From Bacillota bacterium (GTDB lineage Bacteria > Bacillota > Clostridia > Christensenellales > CAG-138): DNA of 23,096 bases. The first letter of the stretch is position 1. Each line of letters begins with the position of its first letter. Position numbers and translations under genes: made by a program. The stretch covers positions 1 to 23,096 of the forward strand of contig JAEWYV010000260.1 of assembly GCA_023458615.1 (NCBI GenBank), given 5' to 3'. Shown in pieces: positions 1 through 7,797 of this stretch. Under the pieces are notes generated by a model. That model was not told where the DNA came from, made no database searches, and saw only the letters and a program-made list of their open reading frames with translations.

Positions 1-62
1 CCAACGACAACAAGAATCATCACGAAAAAGCGGCCGGTCAACCGCATTTTGGATTTAGCCAT
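1..62 (-). CDS. N-terminal fragment of a membrane or secreted protein (runs off the window)
   Basis: Only the first 20 or so codons are present; the gene continues past base 1. An ATG at 62-60 opens a frame reading MAKSKMRLTGRFFVMILVVV, a short basic stretch followed by a run of hydrophobic residues. This looks like a signal anchor or signal peptide. The ATG overlaps the stop codon of the upstream dUTPase gene (55-57), which suggests translational coupling. A second in-frame ATG at 47-45 is an alternative start. The basic-then-hydrophobic opening would fit a small single-pass protein such as a DivIC/FtsB-type septum protein, but the fragment is too short to assign. Confidence 0.5.
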   Translation of the reverse strand, partial: MAKSKMRLTGRFFVMILVVV

Positions 63-426
63 TCACATCACCGCCAATCTCGTAACCATGCTTTTGAGAC
101 CTGCCGTACTGGCGGTCGAAATTCTCCTGATTCTTCGCTTTATAGAGCGTAAAGAGCTCTTCTGCCGTCATGCCGCTCTTGAGGCACATACTCACAAAAA
201 AATGTAGAATGTCAACGATTTCGCCTTTGAGCGCCGCGTCGTCCACCGGCTTTGGATTTTTCCACCATTTGAAGTTAACCTCGTCCAGCACCTCGGAAAG
301 CTCCGAAATCATGGCGAGCACCTCTTTTTGCATCCATTCCTCGCGCGAATAGGTCAAGTTTCTGCGCGCGGCGATATCATCGTCCAGCGACTGCTGCAGT
401 TGAAAAATCACATCCAGTTTATCCAA
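55..426 (-). CDS. Dimeric dUTPase / MazG-like all-alpha NTP pyrophosphatase
   Basis: A 123-residue all-helical protein resembling the dimeric dUTPase (dUTPase_2) branch of the all-alpha NTP pyrophosphatases, which hydrolyse dUTP to dUMP and pyrophosphate. The metal-binding signature is visible: Glu42 and Glu45 (SELSE) and, after a helix break with WWKNPKP, Glu69 and Asp72 (EIVD). The start is placed at a TTG at 426-424 because a GGAGGG ribosome binding site lies 7 bases upstream; an earlier TTG at 456 has no such site. The gene begins 54 bases after the M16 protease stop codon, so the two are probably co-transcribed. Family membership is fairly sure; substrate preference (dUTP versus another NTP) cannot be read from the sequence. 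Confidence 0.8.
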   Translation of the reverse strand: MDKLDVIFQLQQSLDDDIAARRNLTYSREEWMQKEVLAMISELSEVLDEVNFKWWKNPKPVDDAALKGEIVDILHFFVSMCLKSGMTAEELFTLYKAKNQENFDRQYGRSQKHGYEIGGDVNG

Positions 427-480
427 TGCGGTTCCCTCCGTTTGGTTCGAATTCAAGTAGTCGCGGCTTGGGTATTTCTA

Positions 481-1740
481 TCAGCGGAGTGCTTCTGAAA
501 GCGATGCCTTGCTCTTTTTCAAGCGGCCGACAAACGCTGCGCTAGCTTCATTCAAGTCAAGGCAGACCGGAAGAATGCGTTCAATATCCTCCATTGTAAC
601 ACATTCGATTCTGCGCAGTGTCTCCGCTTCACTATATTCACGTTTTTGTAACAGCAGCGTCTTACCCAGCGCGTTCATGCGCGACCCGCTGGATTCCATG
701 CCAAGCAGGTAACTGCCCTTGAGCTGATCGCGGCAGCGAGTCAGTTCCTCTTTTGTCACGCCCTCTTTTCGAACACGTTCGATCTCCTCGATCATGCGCG
801 AGAGCACCTCTTTTGCCTGCTTCTCGCCCGTTCCGGCATAAAGCGTGAGCGTGCCACAGCCGGTATAACTCGTCGGATAGGAATAGACGGAATAGGCAAG
901 TCCGAGTTTTTCACGGATGGATTGGAATAGACGCGAGCTCATACTTCCGCCGATGATGTTGGAAAGCACGGCAAGCGGATATTGTCCCTCGCTGTCCCGC
1001 GCAAAGCCCGGAAGTGTCAGGCAGATATGAACCTGCTCCACGTCCTTCTCAATAAACTTCTCTTTTTTGCCGCCGGGATATCGTTGCAAGATCGGCTTTG
1101 TCTCCCGATCGCAGGCAGAAATGTCAAACCAGCGGGTTACAGAGTCGATCAATGCGGATTCTTCAAAATTGCCCGCGCAAGCAACGACGATATTGTTTGG
1201 CACATAGAACTCGTTTTTATAAGCCAAGAGTGTTTCGCGCGTAAAGGCACGTACGCTCTCCTTGGAGCCTAATATGGGACTTGCAAGCGGTTCATCGCCA
1301 AAGAAGAGCATGTTGCTCTCCTCACTCGCGAGATCCTCCGGGCTGTCCTCATTCATCAGAATCTCTTCTAGAACGACACCCTGCTCCTTTTTGAGCTCCT
1401 CCGGGTCAAAGACGCTATGGAAGGTAATATCCGAGAGTACATCGGAGACCAAATCCAGATGCTCATCCAACACCTTGGCATAGAAGCAGGTGTTCTCCTT
1501 GCTCGTAAAGGCATTGATATTGCCGCCAACGGCATCCATCTCGATGGCAATCTGCTCGGCATCCCTGCGCTGGGTTCCCTTGAACACCATATGCTCAATC
1601 AGATGCGAGGCGCCAGCCGTCTCCTCCGTTTCGCGCACGGAGCCGGTATCCACCCAAACGCCCATAGAAACGGAGCGTACATGCTCCATTTTTTCATAAA
1701 TCAATCGAATGCCGTTTGGCAGCTTTGTCTGGCGAATCAT
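481..1740 (-). CDS. M16 family zinc metallopeptidase (mitochondrial processing peptidase-like)
   Basis: A 419-residue protein of the pitrilysin/insulinase M16 family in the single-chain size typical of bacterial processing-peptidase relatives (YmxG/MlpA type). The inverted zinc motif HLIEH is at residues 46-50 (His46, Glu49, His50). The downstream third ligand is probably Glu126 in VVLEEI, about 76 residues later as in the family. The C-terminal half carries the usual second-lobe sequence, including GGSMSSRLFQSIREKLGLAYSV around residues 264-285. Translation starts at ATG 1740-1738 with a GGAAAGGG purine-rich site upstream. In Bacillus and many Clostridia this gene lies near pnp, which matches here. 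The physiological substrate is unknown. An extended -10 promoter lies just upstream. Confidence 0.9.
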   Translation of the reverse strand: MIRQTKLPNGIRLIYEKMEHVRSVSMGVWVDTGSVRETEETAGASHLIEHMVFKGTQRRDAEQIAIEMDAVGGNINAFTSKENTCFYAKVLDEHLDLVSDVLSDITFHSVFDPEELKKEQGVVLEEILMNEDSPEDLASEESNMLFFGDEPLASPILGSKESVRAFTRETLLAYKNEFYVPNNIVVACAGNFEESALIDSVTRWFDISACDRETKPILQRYPGGKKEKFIEKDVEQVHICLTLPGFARDSEGQYPLAVLSNIIGGSMSSRLFQSIREKLGLAYSVYSYPTSYTGCGTLTLYAGTGEKQAKEVLSRMIEEIERVRKEGVTKEELTRCRDQLKGSYLLGMESSGSRMNALGKTLLLQKREYSEAETLRRIECVTMEDIERILPVCLDLNEASAAFVGRLKKSKASLSEALR

Positions 1741-1780
1741 AATCTTTTCCCTTTCCTATGCAGGATGCTGACAATGTTGT

Positions 1781-1789
1781 ATTCTATCA
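1781..1789 (-). promoter_or_regulatory. Extended -10 promoter for the M16 protease gene
   Basis: On the minus strand the sequence TGATAGAAT (1789-1781) fits an extended -10 element (TGn followed by a 5/6 match to TATAAT). No convincing -35 hexamer is present at 16-18 bases, which is common for extended -10 promoters. It lies about 40 bases before the protease ATG and downstream of the pnp terminator hairpin. Confidence 0.4.
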
Positions 1790-1832
1790 CAATTTCATTC
1801 TCTATGCGACAGGGATTGCTCCGCATATGAAA

Positions 1833-1854
1833 GGCGCGGCGTTGCCGCCGCGCC
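1833..1854 (-). terminator. GC-rich hairpin after pnp, likely terminator
   Basis: A perfect 9-bp stem (GGCGCGGCG at 1833-1841 with CGCCGCGCC at 1846-1854) and a 4-base loop sit 25 bases after the pnp stop codon. On the minus-strand RNA the stem is followed only by UUUC, so the U-tract is weak. Termination may be partial or factor-assisted, or the hairpin may instead protect the 3' end. Confidence 0.55.
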
Positions 1855-1879
1855 CGATGATATCTCTTCGCTTCGGAAC

Positions 1880-3976
1880 TTATTCCTTCTCCGCCGGGAG
1901 CATATCCTTGCGGGTCAGGCTGATTTTGCCGGTCTTTGCGTCGATGTCGATGACGCGAACGAGCACCTGCTCACCCATGGAGAGCACGTCTTCCACCTTC
2001 TCCACGCGCTTGTTGGCAATGCGGGAGATATGCAGCAGGCCGTCTGTGCCCGGCTTGAGGTTGATGAACGCACCAAAGTCCTTGATACCGACAACGGTGC
2101 CGAGGTACACGTCGCCCACTTCGATTTCCTTGACGATGCCATCGATGATGCGCTTGGCTTCCGCCGCCGCTGCCGAATCGGGAGAGGCGATGTAGACCGT
2201 TCCGTCATCCTCAATATCAATCTTCACGCCGGTATCGGCAATGATCTTATTGATCGTCTTGCCGCCACTGCCGATGACCTCACGGATTTTGTCCGGGTTG
2301 ATCTTGAAGGTGATGATGCGCGGCGCATAGGGCGAGAGCTCGGCGCGTGCTTCACGGAGGGTTTCGTCCATCTTATCCAGGATGAACATGCGTCCCTTGC
2401 GGGCCTGCTCCAGCGCGCGGGTGAGGATCTCTTTGTTGATGCCCTTGATCTTGATATCCATCTGGATGGCGGTGATGCCATCTCTGGTTCCCGCTACCTT
2501 AAAGTCCATGTCGCCGAGGAAGTCTTCAAGGCCCTGAATATCGGTCAGGATAGCGATGTTGCCGGTGCTGTCATCCTTGATGAGGCCCATCGCGACGCCC
2601 GCGACGGACTTCTTAATCGGAACGCCTGCATCCAGCAACGCCAGCGTGCTCGCGCAGATGGAGGCCTGCGAGGTGGAGCCGTTGGAGCTGATGACCTCGC
2701 TCACGAGACGCATGCAGTACGGGAACTCCGCTTCGCTCGGCAGAACGGGTTCGAGCGCACGCTCCGCAAGAGCGCCGTGGCCGATCTCGCGGCGACCAAC
2801 GCCGCGCATGGGCTTTGCTTCGCCCGTGCTGTACGGCGGCATATTATACTGATGCATATAGCGCTTGCTCTCTTCCAGAGAGAGTCCGTCGAGGGACTGC
2901 GCCTCCGAGATTGTGCCAAGCGTGGCGATGGTCATAACCTGCGTCTGACCGCGGGTGAAGACAGCGCTGCCGTGCGTACGGCCAAAGATGCCGACCTCGC
3001 TCCAAATGGGGCGAATCTCATCCTGCGCGCGTCCGTCGGGACGAATCTTTTTATTGATGATCTTGTCGCGAACGACTTCCTTGGTGAGCGTGTAGAGAAT
3101 CGCGCCGATGTCCTTGCCGGATTCCGGATATTCTTCTTTGAACGCTTCCACGGTCTCCGCCTTCACCTGCTCGCCGCGCACCTCGCGCTCCGAGCGATCA
3201 AAGGTATCCAGCGACCAGACGACCTTATCAAAGGCAAATGCGCGAACCTTCTCGGCAAGCACATCGTCGGGATGATAGACAACGGGCTCCATCTTCTGCT
3301 TGCCGACCTCGGCTTCGATTTCAGAGATAAAGGCCACGATCTTTTTGATTTCCTCATGGGCAAAGAGAATCGCGCCGAGCATTTCGTCCTCGGTGATCTC
3401 ATTTGCACCAGCTTCCACCATCATCACCGCGTCCTTGGTTCCGGCAACGGTGAGGCTCAGGCGGCTCTTGTCGCGCTGGGCCACATCCGGGTTGATGACG
3501 TATTGACCGTCGACCATGCCGACTGCAACCGAACCGGTCGGGCCGGCAAACGGCGCTTCGCTGATGGCGAGTGCTGCGGAGGAACCGATCATCGCGAGCA
3601 GTTCCGGCTGGACATCCTGCTCAACGGAGAGAACGGTGGCAACCACCTGCACGTCATTATAAAACCCTTTCGGGAAAAGCGGACGCAGCGGACGGTCGAT
3701 GAGGCGCGAACTGAGAATCGCGCGATCGGTCGGGCGGCCTTCCCGTTTGATGAATCCGCCGGGAATCTTGCCCACCGAATAAAGTTTTTCCTGATATTCT
3801 ACCGAAAGCGGCAGAAAATCCACGCCATCACGCGCGGTTTTTGCGATGGTGGCGCATACCAGCACCGCCGTGTCGCCCATACGCACAAGACAGCTTCCGC
3901 CTGCCTGTTCGGCATACTTGCCGGTTTCGACGACGAGCGTCCGTCCGCCAAGCTGCATCTGGAAGTTACGTTCCAT
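1880..3976 (-). CDS. pnp: Polynucleotide phosphorylase (PNPase)
   Basis: A 698-residue 3'-5' phosphorolytic exoribonuclease that degrades RNA to nucleoside diphosphates and takes part in mRNA turnover. Domain order is canonical: RNase PH domain 1, an all-helical linker, RNase PH domain 2 (TRGQTQVMTIATLG and the downstream YNMPPYSTGE region), a KH domain (about 552-619, GSGG loop), and a C-terminal S1 domain (about 620-690, starting GDVYLGTVVG). Length matches the family (about 700). The ATG at 3976 has an AAGGAG site 9 bases upstream. The gene follows rpsO, as in many bacteria, but an intrinsic terminator and a near-consensus promoter lie between them, so pnp can be transcribed independently. 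The assignment is essentially certain. Confidence 0.98.
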   Translation of the reverse strand: MERNFQMQLGGRTLVVETGKYAEQAGGSCLVRMGDTAVLVCATIAKTARDGVDFLPLSVEYQEKLYSVGKIPGGFIKREGRPTDRAILSSRLIDRPLRPLFPKGFYNDVQVVATVLSVEQDVQPELLAMIGSSAALAISEAPFAGPTGSVAVGMVDGQYVINPDVAQRDKSRLSLTVAGTKDAVMMVEAGANEITEDEMLGAILFAHEEIKKIVAFISEIEAEVGKQKMEPVVYHPDDVLAEKVRAFAFDKVVWSLDTFDRSEREVRGEQVKAETVEAFKEEYPESGKDIGAILYTLTKEVVRDKIINKKIRPDGRAQDEIRPIWSEVGIFGRTHGSAVFTRGQTQVMTIATLGTISEAQSLDGLSLEESKRYMHQYNMPPYSTGEAKPMRGVGRREIGHGALAERALEPVLPSEAEFPYCMRLVSEVISSNGSTSQASICASTLALLDAGVPIKKSVAGVAMGLIKDDSTGNIAILTDIQGLEDFLGDMDFKVAGTRDGITAIQMDIKIKGINKEILTRALEQARKGRMFILDKMDETLREARAELSPYAPRIITFKINPDKIREVIGSGGKTINKIIADTGVKIDIEDDGTVYIASPDSAAAAEAKRIIDGIVKEIEVGDVYLGTVVGIKDFGAFINLKPGTDGLLHISRIANKRVEKVEDVLSMGEQVLVRVIDIDAKTGKISLTRKDMLPAEKE

Positions 3977-4023
3977 TTTGATTTGCTCCTTCTTTTTCTT
4001 TTATCTTCTTTTTATTAATCCCA

Positions 4024-4052
4024 ATTTTAATATTCGCCCGCGCGCATGTCAA
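4024..4052 (-). promoter_or_regulatory. Near-consensus sigma-A promoter for pnp
   Basis: On the minus strand a perfect TTGACA (-35, 4052-4047) is separated by exactly 17 bases from TAAAAT (-10, 4029-4024, 5/6 match). The predicted start lies near 4017, giving a leader of about 40 bases before the pnp ATG. The element lies downstream of the rpsO terminator. Confidence 0.85.
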
Positions 4053-4101
4053 AACGTGTCTTTATTTTTGCGCGGCTGATATAGGCGAACGATATAAAAA
4101 G

Positions 4102-4125
4102 AAAGGCGGGAACAATCCCGCCTTT
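4102..4125 (-). terminator. Intrinsic terminator after rpsO
   Basis: A perfect 10-bp inverted repeat (AAAGGCGGGA at 4102-4111, TCCCGCCTTT at 4116-4125) with a 4-base loop begins 6 bases after the rpsO stop. On the minus strand the stem runs into TTTCTTTTTAT. This is a textbook intrinsic terminator and separates rpsO from pnp. Confidence 0.9.
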
Positions 4126-4130
4126 ACCTC

Positions 4131-4388
4131 TTACTTAATACGGATGTTCAGGCTTGCAGCGATCGTTCTGTAACGCTCGATGTCCTTTTCCTTGAGGTAG
4201 TTCAGAAGTCCTCTGCGCTGACCGACCATTTTGAGCAACCCGCGGCGCGAGTGGTGATCCTTCATGTGCAGCTTGAGGTGCTCGTTGAGGTGGTTGATGC
4301 GCTCGGTCAGGAGGGCAATCTGTACTTCCGGGGAGCCTGTATCACCTTCGTGAAGCGCGAACTTTTCAATTGTTTCTGTCTTGCTCAT
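4131..4388 (-). CDS. rpsO: 30S ribosomal protein S15
   Basis: An 85-residue protein with the characteristic S15 sequence, including TGSPEVQIALLTERINHLNEHL (split here as TGSPEVQIALL and TERINHLNEHL), KDHHSRRGLL and RRGLLNYLK. S15 binds a three-way junction in 16S rRNA early in small-subunit assembly. It is slightly shorter than the usual 88-89 residues but has no missing core. The ATG at 4388 is preceded by AAGGAG at a 10-base spacing. A strong promoter lies about 90 bases upstream and a strong terminator follows. S15 is often autoregulated through its leader; the leader of about 85 bases could hold such a site, but no known fold was recognised by eye. Confidence 0.98.
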   Translation of the reverse strand: MSKTETIEKFALHEGDTGSPEVQIALLTERINHLNEHLKLHMKDHHSRRGLLKMVGQRRGLLNYLKEKDIERYRTIAASLNIRIK

Positions 4389-4478
4389 GGGTTTTTTTCT
4401 CCTTTTTCTTATTCCCGTGAACTGAGAAATACGTCGGAGTGTCGTAAATCCCGGTAAACGGCATTTGAATGCTTATAC

Positions 4479-4507
4479 ATGATAGCATATCTGAATATTC
4501 TTGTAAA
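4479..4507 (-). promoter_or_regulatory. Sigma-A promoter for rpsO
   Basis: On the minus strand TTTACA (-35, 4507-4502, 5/6) and TATCAT (-10, 4484-4479, 5/6) are separated by 17 bases. The expected start is near 4472, which leaves a leader of about 85 bases before the rpsO ATG. Confidence 0.75.
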
Positions 4508-4562
4508 CAAGCGTTCACAGAAAATTATCCTATATTATACCGACTATACCTCGTAAACCCGG

Positions 4563-5456
4563 TTAATCATTCAAATCCTTAAGCGAGGACGCCGCCAGCA
4601 CATCCAGACGAATCTGCTCTTTTAACTCATCCAAAGAATCAAACATCAACTCTCCGCGTAGACGCTTCCGAAACGCAACCGTCAGCGTTTCGCCATAGAT
4701 ATCAGCATCAAACTCAATCAGATGCGTCTCAATCGTGAGCGCTTCGCCGTGCACGGTCGGGTTTGTGCCAATGTTGGTCACCGCACGATAGACCGCGCCC
4801 CCGACATATACAACCGTCGCGTATACGCCATCCGCCGGAATGACGCGCTTCGGATCCGCCTCGATATTCGCCGTTGGAAAGCCAATTCGCCTGCCGATGC
4901 GCTTATTCTGTACTACCGTGCCGGAGAGCGTATACCGCCTGACGAGAAGATCCTTTGCAAGAGAGACATCGCCGCGCTCAATGGCTTCCCGTATACGCGT
5001 GCTGGAGACCGGCGCGCCTTCAAACATAACTGGTTCTACAATAGAAACGGAGAATCCGCGGCGCTTTCCAACCTCGACCAACGTCTGGGATGTACCCTTG
5101 CCATGATCGCCGAAGGTGTAGTTGTAGCCGACAACCAAGCCACGAATGTCCCATTGCTCCATTAGCAGGTCAATAAACTGTTCTGTCCCGAGCATCGCCA
5201 TCTCTCTGGTGAACGGCACGCTCAAAACACGCTCTGCGCCGAGACCGCGCAGCAACTTGTTGCGCTCCCCAACGCTGGAGAGTAGCTTTACGCTGCCACC
5301 CAACACCTCCAGCGGATGGTTGGAAAACGTATAAACGCATGGAGCGGCATCGAGCCGCTCCGCCTCCTGTAACAGGCGGGCCATCAAAGCCCTGTGTCCA
5401 AGATGTACGCCGTCAAACATGCCTAGCGCAACGACGGCGGGAGTCAATTCTGTCAT
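4563..5456 (-). CDS. ribF: Bifunctional riboflavin kinase / FAD synthetase
   Basis: A 297-residue enzyme that phosphorylates riboflavin to FMN and adenylates FMN to FAD. The N-terminal adenylyltransferase domain shows the nucleotidyl-transferase HxGH motif (HLGH, residues 18-21, within FDGVHLGH) and the SSTRIRE motif. The C-terminal kinase domain shows GFPTAN and the TNIGTNPT segment. Length is typical (about 300-315). The segment VGYNYTFG stands where most family members have a GxDFxFG-type sequence, a mild variation. The ATG at 5456 has GAGGT close upstream. The gene lies 46 bases after truB, the usual neighbour in Firmicutes, and is probably in the same transcript. Confidence 0.95.
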   Translation of the reverse strand: MTELTPAVVALGMFDGVHLGHRALMARLLQEAERLDAAPCVYTFSNHPLEVLGGSVKLLSSVGERNKLLRGLGAERVLSVPFTREMAMLGTEQFIDLLMEQWDIRGLVVGYNYTFGDHGKGTSQTLVEVGKRRGFSVSIVEPVMFEGAPVSSTRIREAIERGDVSLAKDLLVRRYTLSGTVVQNKRIGRRIGFPTANIEADPKRVIPADGVYATVVYVGGAVYRAVTNIGTNPTVHGEALTIETHLIEFDADIYGETLTVAFRKRLRGELMFDSLDELKEQIRLDVLAASSLKDLND

Positions 5457-5502
5457 ATCAACCTCAAAAAGGTGTGTCTCTTAAAATTAGCACATGTCTT
5501 TT

Positions 5503-6381
5503 CTATTTTGTCTCGGAATACAGATGAATCACAAGCCGGAAACTGCCGCGGGAAATTTCCCCGATTCCGAGGAATTCGCCGCCCGCATAGGCGCGAACCA
5601 TGCCATCTGTTTTGCCGCGCAGATGTGTTTCCAGTCCGTTCTTTGTTGGTGTCTTCCGATCTGCATCGAGCTCCAGCGCGGGTAAAAACGCGGTTGCCTC
5701 CTCGCAAGAAACGAGTGTATCAAGCAGTCCGCCCTCCGATTTTGCTCTCTCAAGTTCAGCCACAGTCATCGCCTGGTCGAGCGTAAACGGGCCGCTGCGT
5801 GAGCGAAGCAAAAATGGAACATAGGCGACAGTGCCAAGGCGATCAGCAATACTCTCGCAGAGTGAGCGAATGTAGGTCCCCCTTGAGCAGACCGCGCGCA
5901 GGAGAAACCGATTTTTCCCTGTCTGCTCCATCAATTCTATCTCATGCACACAGATTCCGCGTGTTTTCGGTTCTACCGCCACGCCGGATCGGGCAAGGTC
6001 ATACATCTTCTTCCCGTCAATCTTCAGCGCGGAATAGATGGATGCCGCCTGCATCTGCTCGCCAAGAAACTCCGGCAAGATATCCAGTAACTCCCGCCGC
6101 TCAACGCGCCTATCATCGCGCGTTGTTACACTGCCGTAGGCGTCCTGGGTGTCGGTCTTTGTGCCAAATGCCGCCTCGAAGTAGTATTCCTTGTCCTTGT
6201 CGACCAATAAGTCAAACAATCGCGTCGCGCGTCCAAGGCAAACGGGCAAAACGCCCGCAGCAGCAGGGTCAAGTGTGCCAAGATGTCCGGCATGCTTTTC
6301 CGAAAAAATCTTTCGAACGTCAAACACCGCATTGCTGGATGTCATGCCCGGCGGCTTGAGAATAGTGACAATCCCGTCCAT
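5503..6381 (-). CDS. truB: tRNA pseudouridine-55 synthase
   Basis: A 292-residue TruB-type enzyme that converts U55 of the tRNA T-loop to pseudouridine. The N terminus has GIVTILKPPGMTS and the catalytic GTLDP motif, with the nucleophile Asp38. Further family motifs are YSALKIDGKKMYDLAR and RAVCSRGTYIRSL. The C-terminal region is PUA-like and ends with conserved short strands. The ATG at 6381 begins one base after the TGA of the DHH phosphoesterase gene, so translation is probably coupled. The order rbfA, nrnA, truB, ribF matches the Firmicute arrangement. Confidence 0.96.
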   Translation of the reverse strand: MDGIVTILKPPGMTSSNAVFDVRKIFSEKHAGHLGTLDPAAAGVLPVCLGRATRLFDLLVDKDKEYYFEAAFGTKTDTQDAYGSVTTRDDRRVERRELLDILPEFLGEQMQAASIYSALKIDGKKMYDLARSGVAVEPKTRGICVHEIELMEQTGKNRFLLRAVCSRGTYIRSLCESIADRLGTVAYVPFLLRSRSGPFTLDQAMTVAELERAKSEGGLLDTLVSCEEATAFLPALELDADRKTPTKNGLETHLRGKTDGMVRAYAGGEFLGIGEISRGSFRLVIHLYSETK

Positions 6382-6382
6382 A

Positions 6383-7345
6383 TCAGCCGCAGGACCCGAT
6401 CAGAAGGTCTTTTGCGGCCGCTAGTATCTGCTCAAATGCCTCCGCAATCGGCGCTTGCAGCGTGCATCCCGCTGCAAGCTTATGCCCGCCACCGCCGAAT
6501 CGCGTTGCAATTTTGCTTACGTCCGCACTGGATTTTCCGCGCAGGCTGACGCGAATTAGCCCGCCTTCACTCTCGCGCAGGAAAGCCGCAATCTCCACGC
6601 TGTCGATATCGCGAATCGAATCAATGATGCCTTCGCTGTCCTCGTTTGTCGCCCCGCAGGATTGAATCTCATCCATCGTAATAAATGAAATGCCAATGCG
6701 CCCATACTCGAACAACTGGGCTTTGCTCACCGCTAGCGCATGCAGTTTAAGCTTGTGGAACGGAACCGTGCGAAACAGGCAACGGTTGAGATACGGCAAA
6801 TCGATGCCGGTATCGAGAATATCCGCCGCGATGCGCATGGTGTCCGGCGTGGTGTTGGAATAGGAAAAATTACCTGTATCCGTAGTAATTGCCGCATAAA
6901 GGCAGCTTGCAATATTCTTATTGAGCGTAATTTTCATGCAGGCAATCACGTTGAAAACGAGTTCCCCCGTCGCCCCCGCCTTCTGAACATAGTTCTCCTC
7001 GGCATAGCGGTCGTTGGTGCCATGGTGGTCAATATTGAGTGTAGCTTTCGCCGCGCGAAACAGCGGTTCGCAGCGGCCTGTCCGCGCGATATCCGCGCAG
7101 TCTACGCAAACGACCGCCTCGGCAGGCTTTGCCTGCTCGGGCGGTATCAGTTGGTCGGAAAAAGGAAGAAAACGGTAAATCGCAGGAACGGGGTCCTCGC
7201 AGACCACCTGTGCGTGTTTGCCAAGCTCCAGCAGAGCGCCATAGAGCGCAAAGCTGCTGCCGAGCGTGTCGCCATCCGGGGAGACGTGCGCAATCAGCAG
7301 AATATCATCGTGCGTCCGCAAAAACCGGACGGCGTCCTGCAGCAT
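6383..7345 (-). CDS. nrnA: DHH/DHHA1 phosphoesterase, nanoRNase / pAp phosphatase
   Basis: A 320-residue DHH-family phosphoesterase of the NrnA type, which degrades 2-5 nt RNA and dephosphorylates pAp. The metal-binding motifs are HVSPDGD (His20, Asp24, Asp26), VDCAD (Asp82) and NIDHHG (Asp106, His107, His108). The C-terminal DHHA1 domain has GGGGHKLAAG. The start is put at ATG 7345 because GGAGAGGAG is 8 bases upstream. A GTG at 7354 overlaps the rbfA stop and would add three residues, but has no room for a site. It lies 5 bases after rbfA. Confidence 0.93.
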   Translation of the reverse strand: MLQDAVRFLRTHDDILLIAHVSPDGDTLGSSFALYGALLELGKHAQVVCEDPVPAIYRFLPFSDQLIPPEQAKPAEAVVCVDCADIARTGRCEPLFRAAKATLNIDHHGTNDRYAEENYVQKAGATGELVFNVIACMKITLNKNIASCLYAAITTDTGNFSYSNTTPDTMRIAADILDTGIDLPYLNRCLFRTVPFHKLKLHALAVSKAQLFEYGRIGISFITMDEIQSCGATNEDSEGIIDSIRDIDSVEIAAFLRESEGGLIRVSLRGKSSADVSKIATRFGGGGHKLAAGCTLQAPIAEAFEQILAAAKDLLIGSCG

Positions 7346-7350
7346 GCCCG

Positions 7351-7746
7351 TCACTCCTCTCCTTCGTCCGTATGCTGTTCATCCTCTTTCATGGAATCTT
7401 CGTTTTTGTGAAGCCCGTTGAGAATTTCGGAAATCCGTACACTGTAGGCAATCGTATTGTCGAGCGAAAACTTCATACTCGGCACGGCGCGGATGCGCAT
7501 GCGCGCACCCAGCTCGTGTGCAATGAACCCTGCGGCGTGATTGAGCGCTTCCACGCTGGAAATACGCTGTTTCTCGTCGTCATCATATACGGAAACCTTG
7601 ATCTTTGCGTATTTGAGGTCTTTTGTCATGTCGACATCCGTCAGTGTTGTCATTGGCGAAATTCTGGGATCCTTCATCTCGCGGATGATTTCACTGACAG
7701 TCTTTTTTACCTCTTCGTTCCTTCGATCTGAACGAAACGTAGCCAT
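7351..7746 (-). CDS. rbfA: 30S ribosome-binding factor A
   Basis: A 131-residue protein of the RbfA family, a single KH-like domain factor for maturation of the 16S rRNA 5' end, and a cold-adaptation factor in E. coli. Family sequence includes DRRNEEVKKTVSEIIREMKDPR and the hydrophobic core LKYAKIKVSVY (split motifs). The open frame extends 13 codons upstream, but the ATG at 7746 directly follows AGGAGG with a 4-base spacing and gives the usual N terminus (MATFRSDRR). A perfect GC hairpin abuts this ribosome binding site. In Bacillus, ylxP lies between infB and rbfA; here it is absent. Confidence 0.95.
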   Translation of the reverse strand: MATFRSDRRNEEVKKTVSEIIREMKDPRISPMTTLTDVDMTKDLKYAKIKVSVYDDDEKQRISSVEALNHAAGFIAHELGARMRIRAVPSMKFSLDNTIAYSVRISEILNGLHKNEDSMKEDEQHTDEGEE

Positions 7747-7756
7747 ATATCCTCCT

Positions 7757-7778
7757 CCGCCCGGACAAAACCGGGCGG
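7757..7778 (-). promoter_or_regulatory. Perfect GC hairpin abutting the rbfA ribosome binding site
   Basis: An 8-bp all-G/C inverted repeat (CCGCCCGG at 7757-7764 and CCGGGCGG at 7771-7778, loop of 6) lies in the 51-base infB-rbfA gap. On the minus-strand RNA the 3' arm ends exactly where the AGGAGG of rbfA begins. There is no U-tract, so this is not a normal intrinsic terminator. It may be an RNA processing, stability or translational control element. Confidence 0.6.
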
Positions 7779-7797
7779 TCGCCACTTGCGATTGTGT

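Noticed and set aside
2030..4018. A 662-codon open frame on the plus strand opposite pnp
   Set aside because: It lies wholly antisense to a certain gene, has no ribosome binding site or recognisable domain, and has the composition of a reverse-complement reading of a codon-biased gene.
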